DNA of 64,000 nucleotides from Actinomyces sp. oral taxon 171 str. F0337 (GCF_005696555.1 NZ_CP040005.1:1674001-1738000); one strand, 5' to 3'; counted from the first letter of the stretch, positions 19,509-28,434 are shown. Numbers and translations are program-made. Notes: generated by a model from the sequence alone, not told the origin.

Positions 19509-20882
19509 GTGACAGAGACCGTCTACGACGTGGTCATTCTGGGCGCGGGATCAGGGGGCTACGCCGCCGCCCTGCGCGGCGCCCAACTGGGCCTCAAGGT
19601 CGCCCTCATCGAGGCGGACAAGCTGGGGGGTACCTGCCTGCATCGCGGCTGCGTACCCACCAAGGCCCTGCTGCACGCCGCCGAGACCGCCGATGCCGTG
19701 CGCGAGGCCGCCGCGGTGGGCATCAAGGCCGCCTTCGAGGGCGTGGACATGCCTGGCGTCCAGAAGTACAAGAACAGCATCGTCTCGCGGATGCACAAGG
19801 GCCTTGAGGGCCTGGTGTCCTCGCGGGGCATCGACCTGATCCAGGGGTGGGGACGCCTGGTGGCAGCCGACGCCGTCGAGGTTGACGGCCGTCGCATCAC
19901 CGGCCGCAACGTGGTCCTTGCCTCCGGCTCCTACTCGAAGACCATCGGACAGGAGATCTCCGGAGGTGTCATCACCTCCGAGGAGGCACTGGAGATGGAC
20001 CACGTCCCCGCCTCGGCAGTGATCCTGGGCGGCGGCGTCATCGGGGTCGAGTTCGCCTCGGCCTGGGCGTCCATGGGCAGCCAGGTCACCATCATCGAGG
20101 GGCTGCCCCACCTGGTGCCCAATGAGGACGAGGCGATCTCCAAGCAGCTCGAGCGCGCCTTCCGCAAGCGCAAGATCGCCTTCCGCACCAACACGATGTT
20201 CGAGTCGGTGGAGCGCCACGACGACGGGGTGACGGTGCGCACACAGGACGGCAAGACCCACGAGGCCGAGGTCCTCCTCATCGCCGTGGGTCGCGGACCG
20301 GCGACCGCCAACCTCGGCTACGAGGAGGTCGGGGTCGCCATGGACCGCGGCTTCGTCCTGGCCGACGAGTACGGCCGCACCAACGTCCCCGGCGTGTGGG
20401 CCGTAGGAGACATCGTTCCCGGCGTCCAGCTCGCCCACCGCGGCTTCGCCCAGGGCATCGTCGTGGCGGAGAAGATCGCGGGCCTGGACCCCACCCCGGT
20501 CGACGACGTCCTGGTTCCCAAGGTGACCTTCTGCGAGCCCGAGATCGCCTCGGTGGGGCTGTCGGAGGCCAAGGCCGCCGAGATCCATGGCAAGGACAAC
20601 ATCACCTCCGCCGAGTTCAACGTGGCCGGCAACGCCAAGAGCCAGATTCTGGGGACCCAGGGCTTCGTCAAGCTCGTCTCCCTCAAGGACGGCCCCATCC
20701 TGGGCTTCCACGCCGTCGGCGCCCGTATGGGCGAGCAGGTGGGTGAGGGCCAGCTCATGGTGTCCTGGGAGGCCGACGCCGACGACGTCGCCGCTCTGGT
20801 CCACGCCCACCCCACCCAGAACGAGACCCTCGGCGAGGCCGCCATGGCCCTCGCCGGCAAGCCGCTGCACAACCACGGCTGA
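19509..20882 (+). CDS. lpdA: Dihydrolipoyl dehydrogenase (E3)
   Basis: Re-oxidises the dihydrolipoyl groups of 2-oxoacid dehydrogenase complexes, reducing NAD+. 457 aa. Features in order: FAD site ILGAGSGGYAAALRG; redox disulfide GGTCLHRGCVPTK; NAD site ILGGGVIGVEFA; second FAD block AVGDI; and the C-terminal active-site HAHPTQNETL. GTG 19509 has AAGGAG upstream; the frame extends to 19365 but that part is not conserved. It is followed 30 bp later by the E2 gene with its own ribosome-binding site, so it is an lpd-E2 operon. Confidence 0.96.
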   Translation: MTETVYDVVILGAGSGGYAAALRGAQLGLKVALIEADKLGGTCLHRGCVPTKALLHAAETADAVREAAAVGIKAAFEGVDMPGVQKYKNSIVSRMHKGLEGLVSSRGIDLIQGWGRLVAADAVEVDGRRITGRNVVLASGSYSKTIGQEISGGVITSEEALEMDHVPASAVILGGGVIGVEFASAWASMGSQVTIIEGLPHLVPNEDEAISKQLERAFRKRKIAFRTNTMFESVERHDDGVTVRTQDGKTHEAEVLLIAVGRGPATANLGYEEVGVAMDRGFVLADEYGRTNVPGVWAVGDIVPGVQLAHRGFAQGIVVAEKIAGLDPTPVDDVLVPKVTFCEPEIASVGLSEAKAAEIHGKDNITSAEFNVAGNAKSQILGTQGFVKLVSLKDGPILGFHAVGARMGEQVGEGQLMVSWEADADDVAALVHAHPTQNETLGEAAMALAGKPLHNHG

Positions 20883-20912
20883 TCCAGCTAGACGAGAGTA
20901 AGGAAGACAGCA

Positions 20913-22613
20913 ATGTCAGAGTCCGTGAAGATGCCCGCTCTGGGTGAGTCCGTCACCGAGGGGACGGTCTCCTCCTGGCTCAAGGCCGTGGGAGACACCG
21001 TCGAGGCCGACGAGCCCCTGCTGGAGGTCGCCACCGACAAGGTGGACACCGAGGTCCCCTCCCCCGCATCCGGCGTCCTGCTGGAGATCCGCGTCCCCGA
21101 GGACGAGACCGTCGAGGTCGGCACCGTCCTGGCCATCATCGGCGACCCCTCCGAGGCGGGTTCCGCCCCAGCACCGGCAGCCCCCGCGCCCGAGGCCGCT
21201 CCCGAGCCCCCGGCTCCCGCACCGGCCCCGACTCCGGCCGCCGAGGCGCCAGCACCAGCCGCCCCGCAGGCCGGTGGCTCGGCCGAGGGCACTGAGGTGA
21301 CGATGCCGGCTCTGGGTGAGTCCGTCACCGAGGGGACGGTCTCCTCCTGGCTCAAGGCCGTGGGAGACACCGTCGAGGCCGACGAGCCCCTGCTGGAGGT
21401 CGCCACCGACAAGGTGGACACCGAGGTCCCCTCCCCCGCATCCGGCGTCCTGCTGGAGATCCGCGTCCCCGAGGACGAGACCGTCGAGGTCGGCACCGTC
21501 CTGGCCATCATCGGCGACCCCTCCGAGGCGGGTTCCGCCCCAGCACCGGCAGCCCCCGCGCCCGAGGCCGCTCCCGAGCCCCCGGCTCCCGCACCGGCCC
21601 CGACTCCGGCCGCCGAGGCGCCAGCACCCGCCGCCCCCGCACCGGTGAGCTCTGGCGCCACGGGCTCCTACGTCACGCCGATCGTTCGCAAGCTCGCCAA
21701 GGACAAGGGTGTGGACCTGTCCACCGTCACCGGCACGGGCGTGGGCGGCCGCATCCGCAAGCAGGACGTGGAGGCTGCCGCCAAGGCCGCTGAGGAGGCC
21801 CGCGCGGCGGCAGCCGCCCCGGCTCCGGCTGCTGAGGCCTCGGCGCCCGCCGCCGCGGCCAAGCCGGCCTCGACCAGGCCCGAGGTGGACACGACCCTGC
21901 GCGGACGCACGGAGAAGATGAGCCGACTGCGTCAGGTCATCGCCGATCGTATGATCGACTCCCTGCAGACCTCCGCCCAGCTGACCACCGTTGTCGAGGT
22001 GGATGTGACTCGAGTGGCCGCGCTGCGGGCTCGCGCGAAGAACGACTTCCTGGCCAAGAACGGCACCAAGCTGACCTTCCTGCCCTTCTTCGTCCAGGCG
22101 GCCACGGAGGCTCTCAAGGCCCACCCGAAGATCAACGCCTCCATCGAGGGCAAGAACGTCACCTACCACGATGTCGAGCATGTCGGCATCGCAGTGGACA
22201 CTCCGCGCGGCCTGCTCGTGCCGGTTGTCAAGAACGCCGGGGACCTCAACATCCCCGGGCTGGCCAAGCGCATCAACGACCTGGCCGCCCGCACCCGGGA
22301 CAACAAGGTCAACCCCGATGAGCTCAGCGGCTCGACCTTCACGATCACCAACACCGGCAGCGGCGGTGCCCTGTTCGACACGCCGATCATCAACCAGCCG
22401 GAGGTGGCGATCCTGGGCCTGGGTGCCATTCAGCGCCAGCCCCGCGTCATCAAGGACGCCGACGGCGGCGAGGTCATCGCCATCCGCTCGGTGTGCTACC
22501 TGGCCCTGTCCTACGACCACCGACTGGTGGACGGCGCGGACGCGGCCCGCTACCTCATGACGGTCAAGAAGCGCCTCGAGGAGGGCGACTTCGGCGGCGA
22601 GCTGGGGCTGTGA
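20913..22613 (+). CDS. sucB: 2-oxoacid dehydrogenase E2 acyltransferase, actinobacterial SucB/AceF type, two lipoyl domains
   Basis: 566 aa. Two N-terminal lipoyl domains each carry the lipoylation lysine in [12 protein letters not shown]. They are joined by Ala/Pro linkers. A peripheral-subunit binding domain follows ([16 protein letters not shown], about 250-285). The catalytic domain has the active-site [15 protein letters not shown]. In Corynebacterium the orthologue serves both the pyruvate and 2-oxoglutarate complexes. Here aceE at 52.4 kb is the only E1 in view, so pyruvate dehydrogenase is the likely partner (inference). Lipoyl groups would come from the nearby lipB/lipA. The two lipoyl-linker units are identical in DNA over 320 bp. 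Confidence 0.94.
   Translation: MSESVKMPALGESVTEGTVSSWLKAVGDTVEADEPLLEVATDKVDTEVPSPASGVLLEIRVPEDETVEVGTVLAIIGDPSEAGSAPAPAAPAPEAAPEPPAPAPAPTPAAEAPAPAAPQAGGSAEGTEVTMPALGESVTEGTVSSWLKAVGDTVEADEPLLEVATDKVDTEVPSPASGVLLEIRVPEDETVEVGTVLAIIGDPSEAGSAPAPAAPAPEAAPEPPAPAPAPTPAAEAPAPAAPAPVSSGATGSYVTPIVRKLAKDKGVDLSTVTGTGVGGRIRKQDVEAAAKAAEEARAAAAAPAPAAEASAPAAAAKPASTRPEVDTTLRGRTEKMSRLRQVIADRMIDSLQTSAQLTTVVEVDVTRVAALRARAKNDFLAKNGTKLTFLPFFVQAATEALKAHPKINASIEGKNVTYHDVEHVGIAVDTPRGLLVPVVKNAGDLNIPGLAKRINDLAARTRDNKVNPDELSGSTFTITNTGSGGALFDTPIINQPEVAILGLGAIQRQPRVIKDADGGEVIAIRSVCYLALSYDHRLVDGADAARYLMTVKKRLEEGDFGGELGL
20937..21628 (+). repeat. 320-bp perfect direct repeat inside the E2 gene
   Basis: Copies at 20937-21256 and 21309-21628, offset 372 bp (124 codons), read as identical base by base. 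Each encodes a whole lipoyl domain and most of its linker. The lack of even silent differences implies recent duplication or ongoing gene conversion. Confidence 0.93.
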
Positions 22614-22639
22614 GCCTGCGCTCGGCCCGCTAGGCCGTC

Positions 22640-22676
22640 AACGGGGCCCCGCACCATCACGGTGCGGGGCCCCGTT
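22640..22676 (+). terminator. Strong hairpin after the lpdA-E2 operon
   Basis: Perfect 16-bp G+C-rich arms (22640-22655 and 22661-22676) with a 5-nt loop, 26 bp after the E2 stop. Confidence 0.8.
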
Positions 22677-22754
22677 CGTCCTGGCAGAGGCATCAGGTCA
22701 CACGATCGGGCAGGCGCAACCGCCCCGGTCCACTCCCGACCTCCCCGCTCGGAC

Positions 22755-23396
22755 TCAGGAGCCCTCGTCCGCTGCCGGCCCGACGCCGGCGAAGGGGATC
22801 TCAACCAGACCGACGACGCGGCGAGCGAAGTCGGTGCGCTCCTCCATCGAGCCGAACTCGCCCGCCAACGGGCCGTCGAGCAGCAGTGAGGCCAGGCCGT
22901 GCACGCCGGACCAGATCAGGACCTCCGCCTCGAGATGAGCGTCGTCACCCATCACGGCCCTGGCCAGACGGGCCAGCTCATGGCGCGCACGCTCACCGGC
23001 CTGCGCGACCTCCGGGAAGCTCTCGGGATCACAGGCGTCGGGCCGGAACATCACCCGGAACACCCCGGGGTGACGTAGCGCGAACTCGACGTAGGCGTTT
23101 CCCGAGGCCGTCAGGATCGCGCGCAGATCCGCGCTCCCAAGCCCCTCGCGCGCCGAGGCGAGCATGTCCGTGAGCTCATCGAAGCCCTCGTGCACCAACG
23201 CCGCCAAGATGGCCTCGCGGTTGGCGAAGTAGTGGTAGGGCGCCTGGTGCGTGCAGCCGGCGCGACGCGCGACCTCCCGCATGCTCAGTGTGCTGGGACC
23301 GGATTCGTCGAGGAGCTGCCTACTGGTTCGCAATAGCTCGGAGCGCAGGTCGCGGCCACCGCGGCGCCCTGAGGAGCCTGTCGATTCAGATGCCAT
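22755..23396 (-). CDS. TetR/AcrR family transcriptional regulator
   Basis: 213 aa. The N-terminal helix-turn-helix spans about residues 15-62 (REVARRAGCTHQAPYHYFANREAILAAL). The remainder is an all-helical ligand domain of the TetR_C type (e.g. RHPGVFRVMF). It is divergent from the saturase-reductase fusion gene, and the 87-bp gap holds a near-perfect palindrome, so it most likely represses both itself and the fusion gene (inference). ATG 23396 has a TAGACT hexamer 6 nt upstream (23408-23403), a leaderless arrangement. Confidence 0.92.
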   Translation of the reverse strand: MASESTGSSGRRGGRDLRSELLRTSRQLLDESGPSTLSMREVARRAGCTHQAPYHYFANREAILAALVHEGFDELTDMLASAREGLGSADLRAILTASGNAYVEFALRHPGVFRVMFRPDACDPESFPEVAQAGERARHELARLARAVMGDDAHLEAEVLIWSGVHGLASLLLDGPLAGEFGSMEERTDFARRVVGLVEIPFAGVGPAADEGS

Positions 23397-23415
23397 GGGA
23401 AGAGTCTAGAACTAG

Positions 23416-23466
23416 CCAACTAGACAGTGTCCAGTTGGCTGCTATGCTGACTTGACACTGTCTAGT
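23416..23466. promoter_or_regulatory. Probable TetR operator overlapping two divergent promoters
   Basis: 23416-23438 is a 23-bp near-perfect palindrome (outer arms CCAACT and AGTTGG, core GACAGTGTC). A second copy of the core is at 23454-23466 in inverted orientation, so the 13-mer at 23419-23431 is the exact reverse complement of the one at 23454-23466. The palindrome lies between the -35 and -10 (TAGACT, minus strand 23408-23403) of the regulator gene. It also overlaps a TAGACA -35 whose TATGCT -10 (23443-23448) would serve the fusion gene. Confidence 0.75.
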
Positions 23467-23483
23467 CACGTAAGGGGTACACC

Positions 23484-25751
23484 ATGTCCTACGACGTCAT
23501 CGTGATCGGTTCGGGAATCGGAGGCCTGACGACTGCTGGTCTGCTGGCACGCGCAGCCGGCAAGCGAGTTCTTGTCCTGGAGCGGCACACGGAACCGGGC
23601 GGCCTGACTCATACCTTCCGGCGCGATGGCGCCTCCTGCAATGTGGGCGTGCACTACATCGGACAGGTCGCGCCCGGAAGCCAGGGCCGCACCTACTTCG
23701 ACTATCTCTCCGGCGGCGAGCTGGAGTGGAACCGCATGCCGGACGCCTACGACAGGTTCGTCTACCCCGGTCTCGATCTGAGCGTCAGCAGCGACCCGGA
23801 TCGCTACGAGCACGACCTGGTTACCGCCTTCCCTCAGGAGGCGAAAGCCATTCACCGTTACTTCAAGGATGTTCGCCGCACGACGGCGTGGGTGACCATG
23901 GGCTTCGCCCAGGGGATGGTTCCCCGTCCGATAGCACCACTTCTGAGAGCCGCCCAACGCCTGGGTGGACGGACGGCCACCAGTACGACGAAGGAGTACC
24001 TGGACGCCCACATCCGTTCCCCCGAGCTCAAGGCCGTCCTGGCCAGCCAGTGGGGGGACTACGGACTGCCGCCGTCACGCTCGGCCTTCGCCGCGCACGC
24101 GCTGATCGTCTCCCACTACCTCGAGGGCGGATGGTTTCCCCGCGGCGGCAGCGCTCGGATCGCCCGCACCTTCGAGAAGGGCATCGAGCGGGCCGGAGGC
24201 GCCGTCCGCGTCGCTCAGGAGGCGACGGAAATCCTTACCGAGAACGGGGCGGCCGTTGGGGTCCGAGTCATGGACCACCGCGGAGCGCAGGTACGGGAAC
24301 GCATCTACCGTGCCCCTGTCATCGTCTCCGCCATTGGCGCCTCCAACACCTTCAACCGCCTCCTGCCTACATTCGGGGAGATCGGCCGGCTCACCGGGCC
24401 CGCACGCCGCACGCTGGGTCATCTGGGCACTGGCACATCAGCGGTCAGTGTGTTCCTGCGCCTGCGTGACGACCCACGCGGTATTGGCGTCGATGGCGGT
24501 AACGTCTGGGTCAACCGGGACCTCGATCACGAGCACACGCCCCAACACGGCGATGCGCTGCTCGAGGGTCGTCCTCACGACGTCTACGTCTCCTTCCCCT
24601 CCTTGAAGTCCGGCGAGTCCCCTCACACCGCCGAGCTCATCTCCTTCTGCGACGCGAAGGCCTTCCAGCAGTGGGCCGAGCACCCCAGAGGACGCCGAGG
24701 CCCCGAGTACTCCGCCCTGAAGGAGCGCATCGCCCACGGCCTGCTGGAGCTGGCTGAGAGCGCGGTTCCCGGGCTGACCGACCTCGTGGACTACGTGGAG
24801 ACCTCCACCCCTCTGACCTACGAGCACTACACCGCTCACCCTGCTGGAGCCTTCTACGGGCTTCCGGCCACTCCGCTGAGGTACCGGTCCAGGCCCCTGG
24901 GGCCGCGCACAGCAGTTTCCGGCCTGTTCCTCTCCGGCCAGGACGCCGGCAGCGTCGGCATCATGGGAGCCATGATGGGCGGGGCGGCAGCCGCGTGCCA
25001 GGTCCTTGGGCCCCGCGGGTACCCCACCATCACCTCCGCCCTGCGCTCGGCTCCCGCAGCTTCCGACTCTCGCGCAGTACACGCACTGCCTGAGGGCAAG
25101 TACCGTGCCGTCCTGGTCTCCAAGCGCCGTGTGACTCCCAGCGTGTGGGAGGCGGTGCTGCAGCTGGACGGCATGATCGGCCCGTGGGCACCGGGACAGT
25201 TCGCGCGTCTGCACGTGGGTGACAACGCATGGCGCGACTACTCGATCGCAGGCCTGGAGGACAGTCGTCTTCGACTACTCATCTCCACGCGGACAGGTGG
25301 CCAAGGATCACAGTTCATCGAGAACGCGGACGAGGGCACACGCACTGAGGTGGAGCTGCCCCTGGGTGGATTCAGGCTCGCCGAGTCGGGTAGGCGCCGC
25401 CTATTCATCGCCACCGGCACTGGGATCGCCCCCATGCTGGCCATGTTCGCTCAGGCTCCTGGACTGGAGCACGACACGCTGATCTTCGGGTGCCGTCACC
25501 AGGAGGAGGACCTGACCACCAGGATCAGCTCACCCATGCCAGGGACCGTGGTGCGCTGCCTGAGCCGCGAGAAGGCGCCGGGAGCGTTCCACGGACGAGT
25601 CACCCAGGCAGTCACCGACCTCGCCCACGACCTTCGCCTCGACCCCGGCAGCACGGACGTCTACCTGTGCGGCTCGGCGGCGATGGTGACGGACACACGG
25701 CACGTGCTCGAGCGCGAGGGCTACACGTCAATCCTGACCGAGCCGTACTGA
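23484..25751 (+). CDS. Phytoene desaturase/retinol saturase-like FAD enzyme fused to a ferredoxin-NADP reductase-like domain
   Basis: 755 aa. Residues ~1-525 form a COG1233-type FAD oxidoreductase (desaturase, carotenoid isomerase and retinol saturase family): dinucleotide fold GSGIGGLTTAGLLARA, then LERHTEPGGLTHTF, and a C-terminal FLSGQDAGSVGIMGAMMGG flavin block. Residues ~535-755 form a flavodoxin/ferredoxin reductase-type unit: RDYSIAG flavin site (near 583), GTGIAPM nucleotide site (near 645), and YLCGSAAMV near the end. There is no 2Fe-2S ferredoxin domain. NAD(P)H electrons could pass directly to the first flavin, giving a self-sufficient saturase (inference). ATG follows AAGGGG. Substrate unknown; no carotenoid genes adjoin it. 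Confidence 0.85.
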   Translation: MSYDVIVIGSGIGGLTTAGLLARAAGKRVLVLERHTEPGGLTHTFRRDGASCNVGVHYIGQVAPGSQGRTYFDYLSGGELEWNRMPDAYDRFVYPGLDLSVSSDPDRYEHDLVTAFPQEAKAIHRYFKDVRRTTAWVTMGFAQGMVPRPIAPLLRAAQRLGGRTATSTTKEYLDAHIRSPELKAVLASQWGDYGLPPSRSAFAAHALIVSHYLEGGWFPRGGSARIARTFEKGIERAGGAVRVAQEATEILTENGAAVGVRVMDHRGAQVRERIYRAPVIVSAIGASNTFNRLLPTFGEIGRLTGPARRTLGHLGTGTSAVSVFLRLRDDPRGIGVDGGNVWVNRDLDHEHTPQHGDALLEGRPHDVYVSFPSLKSGESPHTAELISFCDAKAFQQWAEHPRGRRGPEYSALKERIAHGLLELAESAVPGLTDLVDYVETSTPLTYEHYTAHPAGAFYGLPATPLRYRSRPLGPRTAVSGLFLSGQDAGSVGIMGAMMGGAAAACQVLGPRGYPTITSALRSAPAASDSRAVHALPEGKYRAVLVSKRRVTPSVWEAVLQLDGMIGPWAPGQFARLHVGDNAWRDYSIAGLEDSRLRLLISTRTGGQGSQFIENADEGTRTEVELPLGGFRLAESGRRRLFIATGTGIAPMLAMFAQAPGLEHDTLIFGCRHQEEDLTTRISSPMPGTVVRCLSREKAPGAFHGRVTQAVTDLAHDLRLDPGSTDVYLCGSAAMVTDTRHVLEREGYTSILTEPY

Positions 25752-25826
25752 GCGCCGTGCGGTCCATGCCCACCCCGAGTCCACCCCGATCATTGGCCGC
25801 GCGTCACAGGCGGGCGGGCCTGCGGG

Positions 25827-27554
25827 TCACTTCACGGCTCGAATGTCGGCAACGCGCCACGGCGCCGGGACGACAACGAGCATGACCTGCCGGGGCTGGA
25901 GGGCCGGAACCGTCCGCGTTCCCTCAGGCCCCGAACGCGTTGAGGCACTTTGAGACAGCGTCACCTGCAGCGCTCTCGCGCTGGGCCACTGTGCTGCCGC
26001 GTCGTCAGGCAGCGTCACCTCAGCGACCTGGCTGACGGAGGTGTGCAGTTCCCCGACGCCTTCACCGGAGTCGAGCAGCTCGGTGAGAACCCGGGTGTCG
26101 GCCTCGGCCGCGGGCGACCCCGGTACCGTCGTGGCCGCCAGGGCTGTCGCATCGCCGGCCATGAGGGCCCGGTCTCGAGCCGCGGACAGTCCGACGACGA
26201 CACTCGCCATGTCCGAGCCACCGCTCCCGCCAGGACCCGGTGTCGACGCCGTTGCGGCCGGACTTCCAGCAGCGACGGGAGATGGGCTTCCTGCGGGGAG
26301 GGTGGAGGCCACCGGTCGCGCCGGGCTCGATGGGCTCGTGGCCGCACCGAGCGCCCATGCGGGCCTGTACGACACCAGTGCTTTGGCCGGCCCCCAGGCA
26401 GCCAGGCAGACGGCCGCCAGCAGTGCCGCCGCAAGCCCCCAGGCGCGGGAACGTCTGCGCCCCGATCCTCCTCTTCTCCCCCACCGTATGGCCGCAGGCC
26501 CTCGCCCGGTGCTGCCGGCGCCGCCACGGTCTTTTCGGGGCTCGCGCTTCGTCGTCGGCCGGGCGCCCGCCCTGGCCTGAGGTCTGAGCCTGGAGCCGAC
26601 CGTGCGAGTCGGGGTGCGGGCCGCTGCTCGCAGAGAGCCTGCAGCGAGGCGGGCGCCGTCGGGCAGCTCGATGGGTGAGGCGTTCCCCAGCTGAGGCGCT
26701 CGGGCGGTCAGGTCCCGGGCCGTGGGACGGTCGGCGGGGTCCTCGGCCAGAGCATCGGTCAGGAGCCCCGCCAGACGCCGGTGGACGGCGCCTCCCTGCC
26801 CCGAGCACTCGGTCAGCAGACGAGCAAGGGCGTAGACGTCGCAGGCCGCGGACGCCGGAGCACCGGCAAGGCGTTCCGGCGCGGCATACTCCTGCGTGCC
26901 CGTCTCCATGACGGAGCCCAGCAGGTCGACGAGGACCGGTTGCCCTTCCGTGGTCACCAGGACGTTGCCGGTCGATACGTCACCGTGGGCCGCACCGTGC
27001 TCATGCAGGTAGGCCAGTGCCGAGCCCAGAACGTCCAGGAGCGTGGCCAGGTAGGAGGCACTCAACCTTCCCCGTGCCCCCAGGACCACGTCGAGTCCCG
27101 CTCCTTCGACGAGGTCCATGATGACGCCCGCACGGTGCTCGGGCAGCGACACCACTTCCCGGACGGTCACCAGACCAGGGTGACGCAGCACGCGCAGATC
27201 GGCCAAGCGACGCAGGACGGAGGCTCCAGCGCGCCCCTGGGGCAGGTCGACGACCCGGATCACCACATGGTGCCCCTGCGCATCCAGTCCACGACGAGGA
27301 GCACTGGGAGCGGTGGAGCGCCCCATGACCTCGCCAATGGTGTAGCCCTGCTGCGAGAGGGCGCCGAGTGCCGAGTCGGGAATGCTCGGCTCGGCGTCGG
27401 ATGTCGGAAGCGAGGGAGGGCGAACGGCGCCGGAGCGGCGAGGCCGACGTCGAGGCACGGGACGGCGCCGGGGCCGTTCGCGGCCGGAGGCACCACCTGG
27501 AGAGCGGTCGGCAGGGTGGGGGCACGTCGTCGGGCTCATGCATTCCATGGTCAT
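25827..27554 (-). CDS. Degenerate serine/threonine protein kinase-like membrane protein
   Basis: 575 aa from ATG 27554 (AGGGGT upstream; a longer open frame to 28148 is antisense to lipB and rejected). A basic N-terminus precedes a kinase fold (~70-285). Key positions are altered: the VAIK lysine is Arg100, HRD is HGD (Asp192 kept), Asn197 is kept, DFG reads DLLG (Asp210), and APE is intact (225-227). The glycine-rich loop is not recognisable. A transmembrane helix at 371-393 is followed by an Ala/Pro/Ser linker and an outside domain of ~150 residues ending WRVADIRAVK. It may bind ATP weakly or act as a pseudokinase scaffold. Convergent with the fusion gene, divergent from lipB. Confidence 0.8.
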   Translation of the reverse strand: MTMECMSPTTCPHPADRSPGGASGRERPRRRPVPRRRPRRSGAVRPPSLPTSDAEPSIPDSALGALSQQGYTIGEVMGRSTAPSAPRRGLDAQGHHVVIRVVDLPQGRAGASVLRRLADLRVLRHPGLVTVREVVSLPEHRAGVIMDLVEGAGLDVVLGARGRLSASYLATLLDVLGSALAYLHEHGAAHGDVSTGNVLVTTEGQPVLVDLLGSVMETGTQEYAAPERLAGAPASAACDVYALARLLTECSGQGGAVHRRLAGLLTDALAEDPADRPTARDLTARAPQLGNASPIELPDGARLAAGSLRAAARTPTRTVGSRLRPQARAGARPTTKREPRKDRGGAGSTGRGPAAIRWGRRGGSGRRRSRAWGLAAALLAAVCLAAWGPAKALVSYRPAWALGAATSPSSPARPVASTLPAGSPSPVAAGSPAATASTPGPGGSGGSDMASVVVGLSAARDRALMAGDATALAATTVPGSPAAEADTRVLTELLDSGEGVGELHTSVSQVAEVTLPDDAAAQWPSARALQVTLSQSASTRSGPEGTRTVPALQPRQVMLVVVPAPWRVADIRAVK

Positions 27555-27591
27555 CACGGCACCCCTGGATGACCAGCCCATTCGACCGGCC

Positions 27592-27600
27592 TGTGGATAA
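27592..27600 (-). promoter_or_regulatory. Consensus DnaA box
   Basis: TGTGGATAA on the plus strand is the exact reverse complement of TTATCCACA. It lies between the divergent kinase-like gene and lipB. Single copy, so not an origin. Confidence 0.35.
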
Positions 27601-27629
27601 CTCGGGCTCCGGTTCCGGTTGTGGTCGCG

Positions 27630-27644
27630 TAGACTGCGCCCGTG
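27630..27644 (+). promoter_or_regulatory. Leaderless promoter -10 for lipB
   Basis: TAGACT at 27630-27635, 6 nt before the GTG at 27642; no ribosome-binding site. Confidence 0.5.
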
Positions 27645-28343
27645 CTGCGTGAGGACATGGAGCTCGGTTCCCGACTCATCCCCTTCCATGAGGGCTGGCA
27701 GCGGCAGCGGGATCTCCATGCCGAGGTCGTGGAGGGACGGCGTCCCTCCACGCTTCTGCTCGTGGAGCACGAGGCGGTCTACACCGTCGGCAGGAGGGCC
27801 CACTCCTGGGAGCGGCCCAGCACTGACGTCGTCGAGCCGGGGCACGTACCGGTGGTCGACGTGGACCGCGGCGGCAAGACCACCTGGCACGGGCCGGGCC
27901 AGCTGACCGTCTACCCGATCCTGCGCCTGACCCAGCCGATTGACGTCATCCGTTATGTGCGGGCGCTGGAAGCCGCCGTGATCGAGCTGTGCGGCCTCTA
28001 CGGTCTGGAGACGATCCGCGTCGAGGGGCGCTCCGGGGTCTGGCTGCCCGCCGAGCCTGAGACGGTGGAAAGGGTCGGTCGGCTCCCGCGCCCCGAGCGC
28101 AAGATCTGCGCCCTGGGGGTGAGGGTCGCCCGCGGCGTGACCATGCACGGGATCGGTCTGAATGTCGACCCCGATCTGGAGGCCTTCTCCCTGGAACGCA
28201 TCATTCCCTGTGGAATCGACGACGCCGGCGTGACCTCACTGGGAGCGGAGACCGGCCGGCACCTGTCGACCGGCGCCCCCGCGAACGCTCTGGTCTCGGC
28301 CCTGGAGAACCAACTGACCCCCTTGGTGGCGGACACCACGTGA
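27642..28343 (+). CDS. lipB: Lipoyl(octanoyl) transferase
   Basis: Transfers octanoate from octanoyl-ACP to the lipoyl-domain lysine of E2 and GcvH proteins. 233 aa. Motifs: LLVEHEAVYTVGRR, DVDRGGKTTWHGPGQL, then KICALGVRVARGVTMHGIGLNV containing the conserved Lys, and the catalytic Cys in IIPCGI. GTG 27642 fits the -10 hexamer; an in-frame ATG at 27657 is the alternative. lipA follows 91 bp later with its own promoter-like TAGACT and ribosome-binding site. Main local target: the E2 at 20.9 kb. Confidence 0.95.
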   Translation: MLREDMELGSRLIPFHEGWQRQRDLHAEVVEGRRPSTLLLVEHEAVYTVGRRAHSWERPSTDVVEPGHVPVVDVDRGGKTTWHGPGQLTVYPILRLTQPIDVIRYVRALEAAVIELCGLYGLETIRVEGRSGVWLPAEPETVERVGRLPRPERKICALGVRVARGVTMHGIGLNVDPDLEAFSLERIIPCGIDDAGVTSLGAETGRHLSTGAPANALVSALENQLTPLVADTT

Positions 28344-28434
28344 CAACGGACGTCACCCCTAGGTCGGAGGTCCTATAAGCCTCAGGAGAGTACTAGACTC
28401 CCTGTAGAACCGTCGTCGGCGAGGAGAGGTAGAC

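Noticed and set aside
20937..21628. CRISPR array or transposon direct repeats
   Set aside because: The repeats are two whole lipoyl-domain coding units in frame, with no spacers or transposase.
20916..22520. Long minus-strand frame (534 codons) opposite the E2 gene
   Set aside because: It is the shadow of a repetitive Ala/Pro/Glu-rich coding region, with Gly/Arg/Leu-rich nonsense composition and no start signals.
27592..27600. Replication origin
   Set aside because: Only one DnaA box, no AT-rich unwinding region, and no dnaA/dnaN nearby.
27555..28148. Longer N-terminus for the kinase-like protein
   Set aside because: This stretch is antisense to lipB; the ATG at 27554 has a ribosome-binding site.
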